Origin: Lobosporangium transversale
Taxonomy: Eukaryota; Mortierellomycota; Mortierellomycetes; Mortierellales; Mortierellaceae
NCBI RefSeq assembly: GCF_002105155.1
Contig: NW_019029020.1
Location: 1 to 64,000, forward strand
DNA: 64,000 nucleotides
Reading direction: 5' to 3'
A program made the translations under genes and the position numbers. Positions 53,401-64,000 of this stretch are shown in pieces; positions within the stretch are counted from its first letter, which is position 1, and every line of letters starts with the position of its first letter. The notes beneath the pieces were generated by a model, which was not told where the DNA came from, ran no database searches, and worked only from the letters and a program-made list of their open reading frames with translations.

Positions 53401-56085
53401 ACCGTTGTAGCTGATCCACCATGATGTTCATTGTATTCTTGAGATCCATCATTTCTCCTTTGACTTCGACAGAAATCTTCTTGGAGAGATCACCTCGGGC
53501 GACTGCTTTACTGACGTCGGCAATATCACGTACTTGTGCGGTCAAATTAGCAGCCATGGTGTTGACATTGTCAGTCAGTTCCTTCCAGGTACCTTCAACA
53601 CCTTTGACTTCAGCCTGACCTCCTAGACGACCTTCTGTACCGACTTCACGAGCCACACGAGTTACCTCGGCAGCAAATGTCCGCAGTTGTTCGACCATGG
53701 AGTTGACAGTCTTCTTCACCTCAGAGATCTCTCCTTGTGCTTCAACATCGATGGTCTTACTCAAATCACCTGCTGCGACAGCGGTCGTGACATTGGCGAT
53801 GGATCGCACTTGAGTTGTCAAATTGGCAGCCATGGTATTGACATTGTCTGTGAGGTTCTTCCAAGTGCCGCTAACACCTTCGACCTTAGCCTGTCCTCCG
53901 AGTTTACCCTCGGTACCGACCTCGAGACTGACTCTAGTAACCTCAGTGGCAAACTGTTGCAGCTGATCCACCATGATGTTCATCGTGTTCTTGAGATCCA
54001 TCATTTCTCCTTTGACTTCGACAGAAATCTTCTTGGACAGATCACCTCGAGCGACAGCCTTACTGACGTCAGCAATATCACGTACTTGTGCTGTAAGATT
54101 GGCAGCCATGGTGTTGACGTTGTCAGTCAGCTCCTTCCAGGTACCATCAACACCTGTCACCTCGGCTTGGCCTCCTAGACGACCTTCTGTACCGACCTCA
54201 CGTGCGACACGTGTGACTTCTGCGGCAAATGTTCTAAGCTGATCCACCATGGTATTCATAGTCTCCTTCAGTTCAAGTATTTCTCCCTGGACAGGGACAC
54301 TAACTTTCTTCGTCAAATCTCCGCATGCGACGGCTTTACAGACTGTGGCGATATCTCGAATATGGCCTGTGAGATTCGAAGCCATCAAGTTGACATTGTC
54401 CGTGAGTTCTTTCCACGTTCCGCTGACATCTTTAACGTGGGCCTGACCACCGAGTTTTCCTTCTGTACCTACTTCCAGACTCACGCGGGATACTTCTGTG
54501 GCAAACTCCTGCAGTTGATCTACCATGGTGTTGATTGTGTGCTTCAAGTCTCCCATCTCTCCCTTGACTTCAACAGAAATCTTCTTGGACAGATCACCTT
54601 TTGCGACAGCTTTACTAACACTTGCAATATCTCTGACCTGCGCTGTGAGGTTGGCGGCCATGTGGTTGACATTGTCAGTCAGCTCCTTCCAGGTTCCATC
54701 AACGCCTTTGACATGTGCCTGGCCTCCTAGGCGACCCTCAGTACCGACTTCATGTGCCACCCGAGTAACTTCAGAGGAAAATGAACGCAATTGATCAACT
54801 AGTTGAAATATAATATTTAGAGAAAAAAGATTAGACACTGACGAAAGAAGTAAAAATAGAGTGGGGCGGTCGACAAGTGTGTTTGAAGTATAAATAAAAG
54901 AGTCCTTAATCATGCTCACTTACCCATCGTGTTGATCGTATTTTTCAATACAAGTGTTTCACCTTGGACAGCAACTGTGATCTTTCGGCTGAGATCACCA
55001 TGAGCGACAGCTGTACAGACAGAGGCAATATCACGTACTTGCTCTGAATGGATGATGCTCATGGTATTCAGGTTGGACACAAATTGTTTCCAGATACCGT
55101 GCTCGTTCTTCATACTCGCTTGGAAGCCCAATTTACCTTGCACTCCCTGGGCTGTAACCTGGATGACCTCATTTGTAAATGTGGATAGCTTATTAAGCAT
55201 TTGATTGATGGAAACGACTAGGTCTGACTGACTGCAGGCGGGGTTGCTGCATTTTATCCGTACAGCCAGGTCGCCTCTAACCACTGCAGCTGCGAGCAAG
55301 GCACATTGATGGATGCAGTCAACACATGGGGCGATACCCGTAGTTGCGGTAGTTGTCTTTGGTGTTGGTGCAGCAGCAGTTGTCGTAGTTGTTGTCGTCA
55401 TAAGATTGGATAAGATGGGGGTGCGCAAAGGTGAGATTGGTGTGGTGTCCTTGACAGCTGCGGCTGTTGTGATGGGTGATGAGACCATGGTCTGGCCATG
55501 TCCGGATGGCTGACCATTCAGATCCGTAGGTTGAACAAAGCAAAGCGGGCCATTGTCGGTTGCTTCGATCGAATGTGCTGCTAGTGCTGATGCAATCGGC
55601 TTGGGACGATGAATAGTGACTGATGATTGATCAGACACTTGGGTATGAGCGGCCCTTGCTTGCGAGAGCGTATGCAGTGGGTGGGATGTGCGCTCCTGTT
55701 GTATACTTGAGTGAGTAGGAATATGATTGACAAATTCCCAATTACCATCGTTCAACCGAAAAGACGAAGCTGAACCTGGGGGCGAGAGTGAGTCGACAGG
55801 GGGGGTGAGAATAGGAGGAGCGAGGACAATGTCGGATACGACAGGATGAAGGGGCTTCCGGGTGCGTGCAAGTTCCTGCTCCATCAAGAGCATCTTTTTC
55901 ACTACCCGCTGTAATGAGGCATCGACCTTTTGAATATATTGTGGTGTGGTGGCATCAACAAAATCAAGTGGAAGAGGGTGTGGCGAGACAAAGGAGAAAT
56001 AAACTGGGTCAAAGTCCTTGTCCTGCGCTAACAGGTCGAAGACGTTGCCGACATGCTTAATGTATTCCTCTTCGTACGTGGTCAT
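44495..56085 (-). CDS. NIK1: Giant group III hybrid histidine kinase with 31 full HAMP units (Nik1/Os-1 type)
   Basis: Five exons, complement of 54924..56085, 46410..54798, 46175..46320, 44768..46038 and 44495..44674, encode 3,715 residues; Neurospora Os-1 has about 1,300. Group III kinases are cytosolic osmosensors that control the Hog1 MAP-kinase path and are targets of phenylpyrrole and dicarboximide fungicides. Residues 1-270 are a disordered N-terminus; a partial HAMP and 31 full units of about 92 residues follow. The kinase part has the H-box NMSHEIRTPMNG (His3181), N-box [21 protein letters not shown], and [13 protein letters not shown]; the receiver domain has LLAEDN, phospho-acceptor Asp about 3606 in LILMDVQMP, and the Lys of YITKPLR. 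All catalytic residues are intact. No membrane helix or PAS domain is present. An intron interrupts the H-box, and the whole 8.4-kb repeat array is a single exon. Confidence 0.95.
49627..50104. repeat. Near-identical block shared with 52939-53416
   Basis: Read side by side, the two blocks appear identical over about 478 bases, 3,312 bases apart, which is exactly twelve 276-base units. Both carry the same otherwise rare variants (a TGTTCCTACTTCACGTGCG stretch and the AGTTCCCTCCAAGTACCAGC stretch). Differences appear again just outside (for example one base at 50105 versus 53417). Confidence 0.85.
52939..53416. repeat. Near-identical block shared with 49627-50104
   Basis: This is the second copy of the block described at 49627. 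It lies inside the HAMP array, in the same register of the two-type alternation, as expected for unequal crossing-over or gene conversion that keeps the frame. Confidence 0.85.
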
Positions 56086-57071
56086 TGTGAAGAGGAAAAG
56101 AGAAAAAAAGGAAGAAGAAGGAGAAGAAACAATGGATGGGGAGGATGGGGGATGCTGTAGCGGTTGTATTAATAGGTAGAAGGAGTGGTGGAAGGGTTGG
56201 CGTCAGGTATTTGTGAAGGGCACCAAGGAGTAGAGATGGAAAGGAAAGTAGAATAGAAGGTTAGAAACCACAGAAACAAAGCATGTATGCAATTCAGTTA
56301 TAAAAAAAAAAAAAAAAAAAAAAAAGCACAGGCAACACACATACACTCTCACACTCTCCCTCGTTCACTCACTCTGGGAAATAAAAAAGGGAAGAGAGAA
56401 TGTAATGATAATAACAATAACAATAATAATAATAATAATAATAATAATAGTAATAAAGAGGTAGAGAGAAAGGATGGGGGGGGGAATGGGTGCGAGGACG
56501 ATGAAAAGAAAGGAAGAGGTGAGGAAAGAGAAAGAAGAGGGAATAAAAATAAGGATGGAGCCAGGGGGGCGGAAGATAAAATAAAATTGGAGAATAAAGA
56601 ATGGACTGCCCTGACTGTTATGAATGTGTGTTTGGGGAGTGGAGAGGAAAGAAAGAAAAGAAAAAAAAAAAAAAAAAAAAAAAGTTGCCTTGCCTGCAAA
56701 AGCGAAGGGAAGTTCTGTTTTCACTTGAGCATGCACACACAACACACAAACGCAAATTAATAATCCGTCTTGTGGTCGTCTTTGTCAATAAGGAGAGGTT
56801 AAAAGATGGGAAAAAGAGAGAGAGAGAGACAGAAAAGGATTAGTGCGATATACGGATTTCCTTTAAAAAAAACAGAAAAGGAAAGAAAAATGTGATTTGC
56901 TGATCATACAGGGACAATAACAAAAGGAAAGGAATTGAGAGGAAATGGAATGAATCTGTTTCGAGGTAGTGGTGAGATAGTGCTTTGTGAAAAATAGTTT
57001 AGAATGAAGAAAGTATTAGTTGTTAGTAGAGTTGAGGGAAGTAGTCGGGTTGGAGCATGGGAGCAGAAAAG

Positions 57072-57108
<37 letters not shown>

Positions 57109-58743
57109 GCAAGAGCATGCTAATCCTATCCTGTCCAATTCACACACAAAACAAGCGAAACGCATCACTCCTAAATCCCTATTCATCATCAAATCACATT
57201 TCTGTCGTCTCTGAACCATTCAAGACCTCTTCTGGCACAGGCACGGAACACTAAGGCTCTCTTCACACACACAAACCATTGTGCATGCATGCATGCAAGC
57301 AAGCACAACTGCACAAAAATGCGGAAACAAAAAAAAAAAAAAAACAATAGCACATGGATTACACAACAATCAAATCAGGCTATCAAGCAAGCGATGTCAA
57401 ACATTTCTTGACCCTTATTTTGGTCCGCGCATGTTCACAGCTGCCTCATTCAAACACCATGAGCATGTTGCACTACAGCAAGCTAATGCAAAAAGTATAA
57501 AACTGTCGAGCCCATCCAGACATGAAAAAATTCAATAAAAGAAAACCCCCGTACAACCAATGAATATAAAAATAAAGATCTTCTGAACCTGATCATTGCA
57601 CCTCTGAGCCATCCGTCCAACCATTTTTTTTTTTTTTTTTTTTAAAAGAGAGCTTTTTTTTTATACATATTGTTGTCGTTGCACAAGAACCAGCACATCC
57701 ACACACCGACAAGACACAGCATTTCACAAATACAATTCAGCCTGCCTGAGATCTCCTGGATCGTCTCTATACCCTCACAACTTCTTTATCACCTCTTTAA
57801 AATGGAAATAAAAAATAAAAAAGATTTTTTCCCCTAATGCTTTGCCCTTTAGCGCTTTACTTAGCCTATTAAACATGTAGTAGTATGAACCATACTAATC
57901 ATCAAGGAACATTGTACGGTGTGGACGGAAGAGGAAAAAATGGCCGAGTCTGGACCCAAAATTTGCTTTTTTTTTTTTTTTTAACTCTTTTTGTTCAACC
58001 AAGGAAAAAAGGGGCATGCAATGTGTCTCTTGAACCTTTGTCTGTCTACCATATTGGCCCCCGCCCGTGCGTGTGTGGGGTGAGAGCCCCTTAAAGTAGC
58101 TTCCAACAACCTTTGCGGCCTTTATATTGCATTTATCCCCCCCATCATTCTCCTCCAATCGTTTTTTTTAAAAGTTGGTCTTTAAACCTGAACCCTGAGA
58201 GTGGATCCCGATCCATTCAACAAATGCACCAACATAATCAACGACAACAACAACGATAGAGAATAAATAAATCACTGATGGGTCAGGATAGGATCAAAAT
58301 GGAGATGTTTAGAAGACATGCAGGGGAATAAAATATCAAAAGCTGTAATCCATCTTTTGCATGAACATGTTGATGTTGTGTACAAAACAAAAAAAAAAAA
58401 AAAAAAAAAAACTCGTTCAGCCTGAAGCCTGAGGAACCCGTGTTACAAAGGAAGACACCTTGAATGTTATTGCACAATCATACTCCCTTTTTTTCGATGC
58501 AAGGTAACATGCATGTTGGATGAGAAAATGAAGCATTAATCTGCTCACCCAAGCAAAGAGCATGTTCCCAAAAAGGTCATTACGGCCAGTTTCACCTTCC
58601 AGAATCCATGCGGACACGCGGCAAAAAAAAAAAAAAAAAAAAAAAAAAATACCGCCTTTTCGTCTGCCTCGTCCATGTCTTTTGATAGTTTTTTAATATT
58701 TATTTCTGCTTGAGATGTTCGAGAACATTAAAACAACTCAAAG

Positions 58744-58796
58744 AGACAAAGACAAAGACAAGACAAGACAAGACAAGACAAGACAAGACAAGACAG
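58744..58796. repeat. Minisatellite, GACAA/GACAAA units
   Basis: About ten units read GACAAA then GACAA in tandem, ending at GACAGCGCC. Perfect in its right half, so it is probably length-variable between strains. Confidence 0.85.
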
Positions 58797-59971
58797 CGCC
58801 TCCTCCCCTCCTCCTCCTCCCCTATTTTTTATCCATACAAAGATGTGCCAGCATGGTCTGTCTAGTTTTGCCTAATGCTCAACCCTTGATGTCACTCGAA
58901 GGCGCTTCGGAGACAAAAAAAAAACTGATGCGCATGGATGGCAGCATGAATATGGGAACTGATGTTCTCAATCTCAAAAGTAAACACACGCACACACACC
59001 CCTCAGAATTTGTGCAACCCAAGAAAGAAAAAAAAAGAAAAAAATTCTCTGTGTCTGGCATGCAGACAACTTTTTCCCTTGTTTCCCGTTTTTTCAGTTC
59101 ATCACTTTCATTTGCCAGCTTAGGGATAGCACAAGGAAAAAGGAAAGAATGAAGAAAAAAAAGAAAAAAGAAAAGAAAAGAATAAAAGAAAAGAATAAAA
59201 GAAAAGAGAAAAAAAACAAAAAAAGTAAAGAATAGACAAAATAGGTAGAATACAAGGGGAAACAGACACAAAAGAGAGTGTGTGAAAGTAAGACGCACGC
59301 ATCGATCCTTATCGAAATAGTCCCTCTTCCATCTTACCAGCTAGCTGACTGTGCAAAAAGAGAAAGGATGATGTTCAAGTGTCGTTGCTCCTGCCCGAGT
59401 GGAGAGAGATCAGTTTCCAACTCGATAGATGCGTTTTTTCTTTCTTTTGTCTATCCGGTTTCAATGGATAGGTATTAATTCGGATATAATCAAAAATCCT
59501 GGCTTTTGTCCGTTTGTGTTGATTAAAAGAATAAAGTTCCTGATCGAGAAGCGTCGCCAGTCTAGAGTGATTAAATACAAAGAAAGAAGGGGAAGTAAAA
59601 AAGAAAGAAAGAAAGAAAAAAAAACGCAGTCAATCAGATGGGATAAAAAAAAAAAGAGAGCGAGAGAGAGAGAGAGAGAGAGAGAAAGAGGGAGTACAGA
59701 ATTCTGAGGAGGAAAAGTAAAGCATCGACATCAAGCATGACATAGTTTAGCTTAGCATAGCGTCTGGCATGTAATGAAAGAATGCCAGGGCCAAAAAAAA
59801 GTACCTGTTCTGCCCAATCCCAATGTTCCTGAGTGCCGCTCAATAAATTATTTTTAATCACACGTGGCAAAGACGAGGATCCACTACTTTATGGAAAACA
59901 TGTACATGAATAAATAATAATCAATCGTACAGAATGAGCACAAACGAAAGAGCTTTAGTTATATCCCGTTT

Positions 59972-60002
<31 letters not shown>

Positions 60003-60149
60003 GTTTGCCAATGCATGTTGATTATTACACTGTGAAGTGATGAAATGTTGCACTACCAGAGATTAGACGGATAGACAAACACACAACGAAAAAAAATAAA
60101 AAAAAATAAAAAAAAATAAAAAGTTACAATGATGTTCTACAAATGTAAT

Positions 60150-60331
<182 letters not shown>

Positions 60332-61098
60332 TGACAATGGGATGAAGCACTCGAATGATTGAGACTAAGCCAAGTCTGCAATCTCAATTCGAACAGAAGT
60401 AAAGTGTGTGGCTGGGTGATTATTGAAGGAAACGATGCGAGGGGTGCAGAAAATGTGTCCTAAAGATTAAGAAAGAGAGAGGACATTAAACATGGCCCTC
60501 TGCTTCCCTTCATTCAATCCTCTGCGTTATTTCTCTCAGGGCAATTGCAAATGCAAATGAACCAATGCTGAAGCTGAGCTTGTAAACTCGCTTTTGTAAC
60601 GTTAAGATTCGTGGGGTGCGTGACAATCTCATTTAGGGCATGTTGCTCTCCCGAATGTGGTTATTTTGTGTTACCCTTTTAGCCACCAAATGAAATTACA
60701 AACTAAGATAATTTTTTTTTCTCCCCCTTTTTTTTTATTTTTTGGAAACAGCTCTTAGGGATGGGATCAGTTGTGGCGGATAGACATGTTTCCTGATTTC
60801 TATCCTCTTTGGATGTAGTAGCATCTACACCCATTAGTATCATTACCATTATCAAAAAATATATAAAAATAAAAATAAAAATAAAAAAAAGTTCTCGATA
60901 AGCTTCTTTTGGTTATCACCAGAAAAGGATAGACCAAATAGGGATCAAATGAGTGTTGAAAGTAGATCATTACTTTGATTAGCAACCCAGATAGTCCAAT
61001 AGGTCTAATAGTTTTCATGCTTCTTGACGACACTGATACTAAGCAAATTATATGCAGCAAACTTAAGCTATTTATTCCCTATTGTTGTCTACCTCTTT

Positions 61099-61130
<32 letters not shown>

Positions 61131-61470
61131 CGCCCAACTTTTTGGGTGAAGCACAAACAAATTCCATTTGGCGGTTACAGTTGCATTTTCCCGCCCTTTT
61201 TATTTTTTTTTTAGAACAATTGCTTCTATCTGGAGCTTATGTACACGTACTTCTTCTGTCGTATATGATTCTCAGATGCAGTATTTTCCTTGAGTTAATG
61301 TAGACAGACTTGGGTTCAGACATGTAACAGAATCTGCATACATTTTATGTACGGTGTTCACATTGTACATATTCATCGAAACATTTTAGGTACGGCGTGC
61401 ATACGTGCATGCAGAGATGAGAGAACGGTGCAAGATGACGACGATGACGCGTTTCGCATCCAAGTATATA

Positions 61471-61510
<40 letters not shown>

Positions 61511-62092
61511 GGCACTGAATAGACTACAACAGACATTTCATGTCAAAGATTACGCTAGACAACTGAAGTCAATCATCGAAATAGCTTATTAACTCTTCAG
61601 CGCCTTCTATGCATGCCCAGTCAATTAAATAAATAAAATAAAATAAGACGGTATCCATGCACCATCTCTTTTTCTCTCTCGCACAGTCCCATCGAAATAG
61701 ATGCAAGACCACATCAAGGTTTCTGATCAGGTGACATGAATTTATCAATGTTTTGTTTCTGATAACTGTAGCCTCGAGGAACACTAAAGAGAGAGAGAGA
61801 AATGTATACACGACCAAGTATATAGATATTCATGGTGTGTAAATGTATAAATATGTCTTTGTTTATGCGCCTTAAGAAAACGGAGTAAGAGAGAGAGTTG
61901 TCGAGCGATAAACATATTCGTGTTGAATATGTAGCGTCGCTAAATAGAATGCATGAATATAAGGCACAATTGCATTGCATTTGGATATCAGGAAAAAGAG
62001 ATGATTGCAAACCGTCAACATCTATAAGAGGATAAAAGTAAAAAGGATGAAAGCAGAAAAATCCAAAAGACTTTAGCAACATCAGCAATTTT

Positions 62093-62164
62093 TTATGAAG
62101 CTTCGTCTCTGCCACCAATATCTCCATTATAGTTAATTCGATCACCAAGACCCAAATAAGGTGC
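62093..62164 (-). other. Possible terminal coding exon of an unresolved gene
   Basis: After an acceptor TTTAAGCTTTCAG, the minus strand reads 23 residues, beginning APYLGLGDRINYNGD and ending GGRDEAS, then a TAA. The composition is protein-like for such an AT-rich area. I could not find its upstream exons in 62165-64000, so it may be the end of a gene with very small exons, as TVP18 is, or chance. Confidence 0.25.
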
Positions 62165-62627
62165 CTGAAAGCTTAAACAAAATATCAGTTAAACGTTGCT
62201 ATTACAGGTAGACAGAACAGAAAAAGAAACACAAACACCGTTAACCCAATCGCACCAATAGAAAGAAAGAAAAAAAAAGTTGTACACGTACTCCTCAGGG
62301 GTGGGAGAAAGTAAAGATAGACAAGACTTTGAGAGCAACAAAAAAAAAAAAAAAAAAAATGGATAAATGCGCGAAAAGAAGAATAGGCATTTGTATTCTC
62401 ATTTTTCGTTTGTATATTTATATAATAAAGAAATTCAGAAATGTACGATGAGTCGCAGAGTACAAATATGACATAACGCATGTGTTGTTGTTCCACTTGC
62501 CGAAGTGAAAGTAACAAGTAACTATGAGCTTATTTCGAGGAAGAAGGAAAAAAAAAAACTTTTTACTTGAACCCACTTTTCTGCATGACTGATATAACGA
62601 CGCGTCAAAACTCAGATGGCGATGACC

Positions 62628-62658
<31 letters not shown>

Positions 62659-63319
62659 ATTGGATTGGTTGAAGAGAGAGCCAATCAATGTCTTTTGATG
62701 CGGTATTTATACATGTACACTTCTTTTTATTGAGCGTAATAAAGAAACCTCTCTTCTCTTCCTGGAACTCCCGCACCAGCAAAAAACGATCCTAACCTTT
62801 TTTAGAAATTCATTTCTAATTTTTAGGGCTGACCGAGGACAAGGCAGGGCTCTCGTACAACCACCAACCCCAAACAACTCGCCCAAAGAGTTTATTGAAT
62901 CTTGAACGAACACATCATCCGTAAATATTTTATATGAATAAATACACAACATTAATAAACTATATGGCCATAATAAACAACGCTGTAAAATGCATCTACT
63001 GTGGAAAAAGGTCATGTGGTCCCTTGCTTGCATGTTACACAGCTTGCTATGTAGGTACCCTCATGCTCCGCGGGGTTGTATGGCGTTTATACGAAAGGGA
63101 TCGCTCTTGCATTTTTCCATCTCTATTCAATTATTCGCTCAAAGGTCCTACATGATTGACCGACATTAAATCTGTACACAAAGTATATACAACCAACCAA
63201 AGTAAACAGTAAGTATCCAATTGCTTATCTCTGGTACAGACGGTATTTTCGATACACATCTTTGCCTTGCTTTGTTCATCTCAATGACCTCACCTTGTAA
63301 TATACTTCTTGTATGCATA

Positions 63320-63351
<32 letters not shown>

Positions 63352-64000
63352 CTTTCTCCTTTCTTTTTTAACAAATCATAGGAAAGAAAGGAAGAAAAGA
63401 AAGTTGGACTAATTTCCTGCAACCAGAGTACAGTCCATTTTGGATTCAATCAATTGTCAAGACATAATGCCTGAAAGCGACTTCACATTTTCTTTACGTG
63501 TTCAATCTAGCCTAGGCGACTAAGAAACAAGAGAGTGGATTCTTTCTCGTGTACATTCACAAAATAGCTCCGATCTGTTTTTCAACGCCTCTTTTCTTAT
63601 TTATTTAATTTTCGTTCGCGTAGTAAAAAAAAAAAAAAAAAAGTAACACTGCCGTCCTGCCTCATTATATTTTTTCTTTTTTTTAAAAAAAATAAAATAA
63701 AATAAAATAAAAAATATATTTATATATATTTATATATATAAATATATATATATATATCCGTAACTGCATATTCATGAATGAAAAATAAATGGAAAATTGC
63801 GTTTATTTTTGGCCCTCGGAGAGCATAACAATCTGCTTTGGTCCTGCGGGAAGGATGATTGGCAGTGATAGTTGTAATGAATGGTGTTGCGTTTTTTTTT
63901 TTTTTTCTTTTTTCTTTTTGAAGGGGTTTAAAAACTTGTCTGATGGCCAATTAGAGGTTGTCATACCAATCTCTTATTGCACATTTTCAACATGCAATAA
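62165..64000. other. AT-rich region without supported gene
   Basis: The region carries poly(A) runs (62339-62359, 62628-62656), a poly(T) run at 63321-63350, an A run near 63625-63642 and an alternating AT/TATA tract at about 63713-63757. A moderately protein-like minus-strand frame lies at about 62720-62925 (for example DDVFVQDSINSLGELFG) but has no splice or start context that I can support. Confidence 0.4.

Larger units (their letters stand above)
46508..54787 (-). repeat. NIK1: Tandem array of 30 HAMP-coding units of 276 bp
   Basis: Thirty consecutive 276-base (92-codon) units without gaps, all in one exon; the 31st full unit lies across the preceding intron in exon 1. Every unit contains an EVGTEG-K/R-LG block, G-T-W-K/R-E/N, N-V-N-x-M-A and G-D-L-(S/T) segments and ends near M-V-(D/E)-Q-L. 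The first two and the last unit are divergent. Units 3-29 are of two types in strict alternation, one with [13 protein letters not shown] and [10 protein letters not shown], the other with TQVRSIA and [10 protein letters not shown], so the true period is 552 bases. Plus-strand open frames here are products of this periodicity. Confidence 0.97.

Noticed and set aside
56287-56760. 157-codon plus-strand frame with a poly-Asn stretch
   Set aside because: It consists of poly(A), (AAT)n and purine-rich repeats; nothing conserved is visible.

Overview
The window looks like nuclear DNA of a filamentous fungus, most likely an early-diverging one of the Mortierella type (Mortierellomycota or Mucoromycota). 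The support is a fungal elongation factor 1-alpha gene, fungus-specific families (TVP18, IML2, a Nik1-type hybrid histidine kinase), many short GT-AG introns with GTAAGT/GTATGT donors, and AT-rich flanks full of long poly(A)/poly(T) runs. The lineage call is inference; the EF-1alpha gene would settle it by a database search. Gene models were built by hand: each multi-exon model below keeps one reading frame across all junctions.

Layout, left to right: the N-terminal part of an unknown Ser/Thr-rich protein (minus, runs off the left edge); an SHB17-like histidine phosphatase (plus); a carnosine/protein-histidine N-methyltransferase with a His-rich N-terminus (minus); unresolved coding-like pieces; an SR-protein kinase (minus); TVP18 (plus, seven tiny exons); a RhoGAP (minus); TEF1 (plus, intron only in the 5' UTR); two tandem DAL5-type transporters (minus); KRE33/NAT10 rRNA acetyltransferase (minus); a 2,964-residue protein joining a four-helix membrane segment and long disordered regions to an IML2/TTC39 domain (minus); a membrane-anchored PC-esterase-like protein that has lost catalytic residues (minus); and an 11.6-kb gene for a 3,715-residue group III hybrid histidine kinase (minus). 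The last 8 kb (56086-64000) is gene-poor and rich in simple repeats.

Most genes are core eukaryotic functions: translation (TEF1), ribosome synthesis (KRE33), splicing-factor phosphorylation (SRPK), Golgi/vesicle biology (TVP18), Rho signalling and carbon metabolism. They show no operon-like grouping apart from the tandem transporter pair. The outstanding object is the histidine kinase: it carries 31 full tandem 92-residue HAMP units plus a partial one, where known group III kinases of Ascomycota and Basidiomycota have roughly five to nine. From unit 3 to unit 29 the units strictly alternate between two sequence types, and nearly identical blocks 3,312 bp apart show that the array is still being reshaped. 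The IML2 fusion and the degenerate PC-esterase are the next most unusual items.
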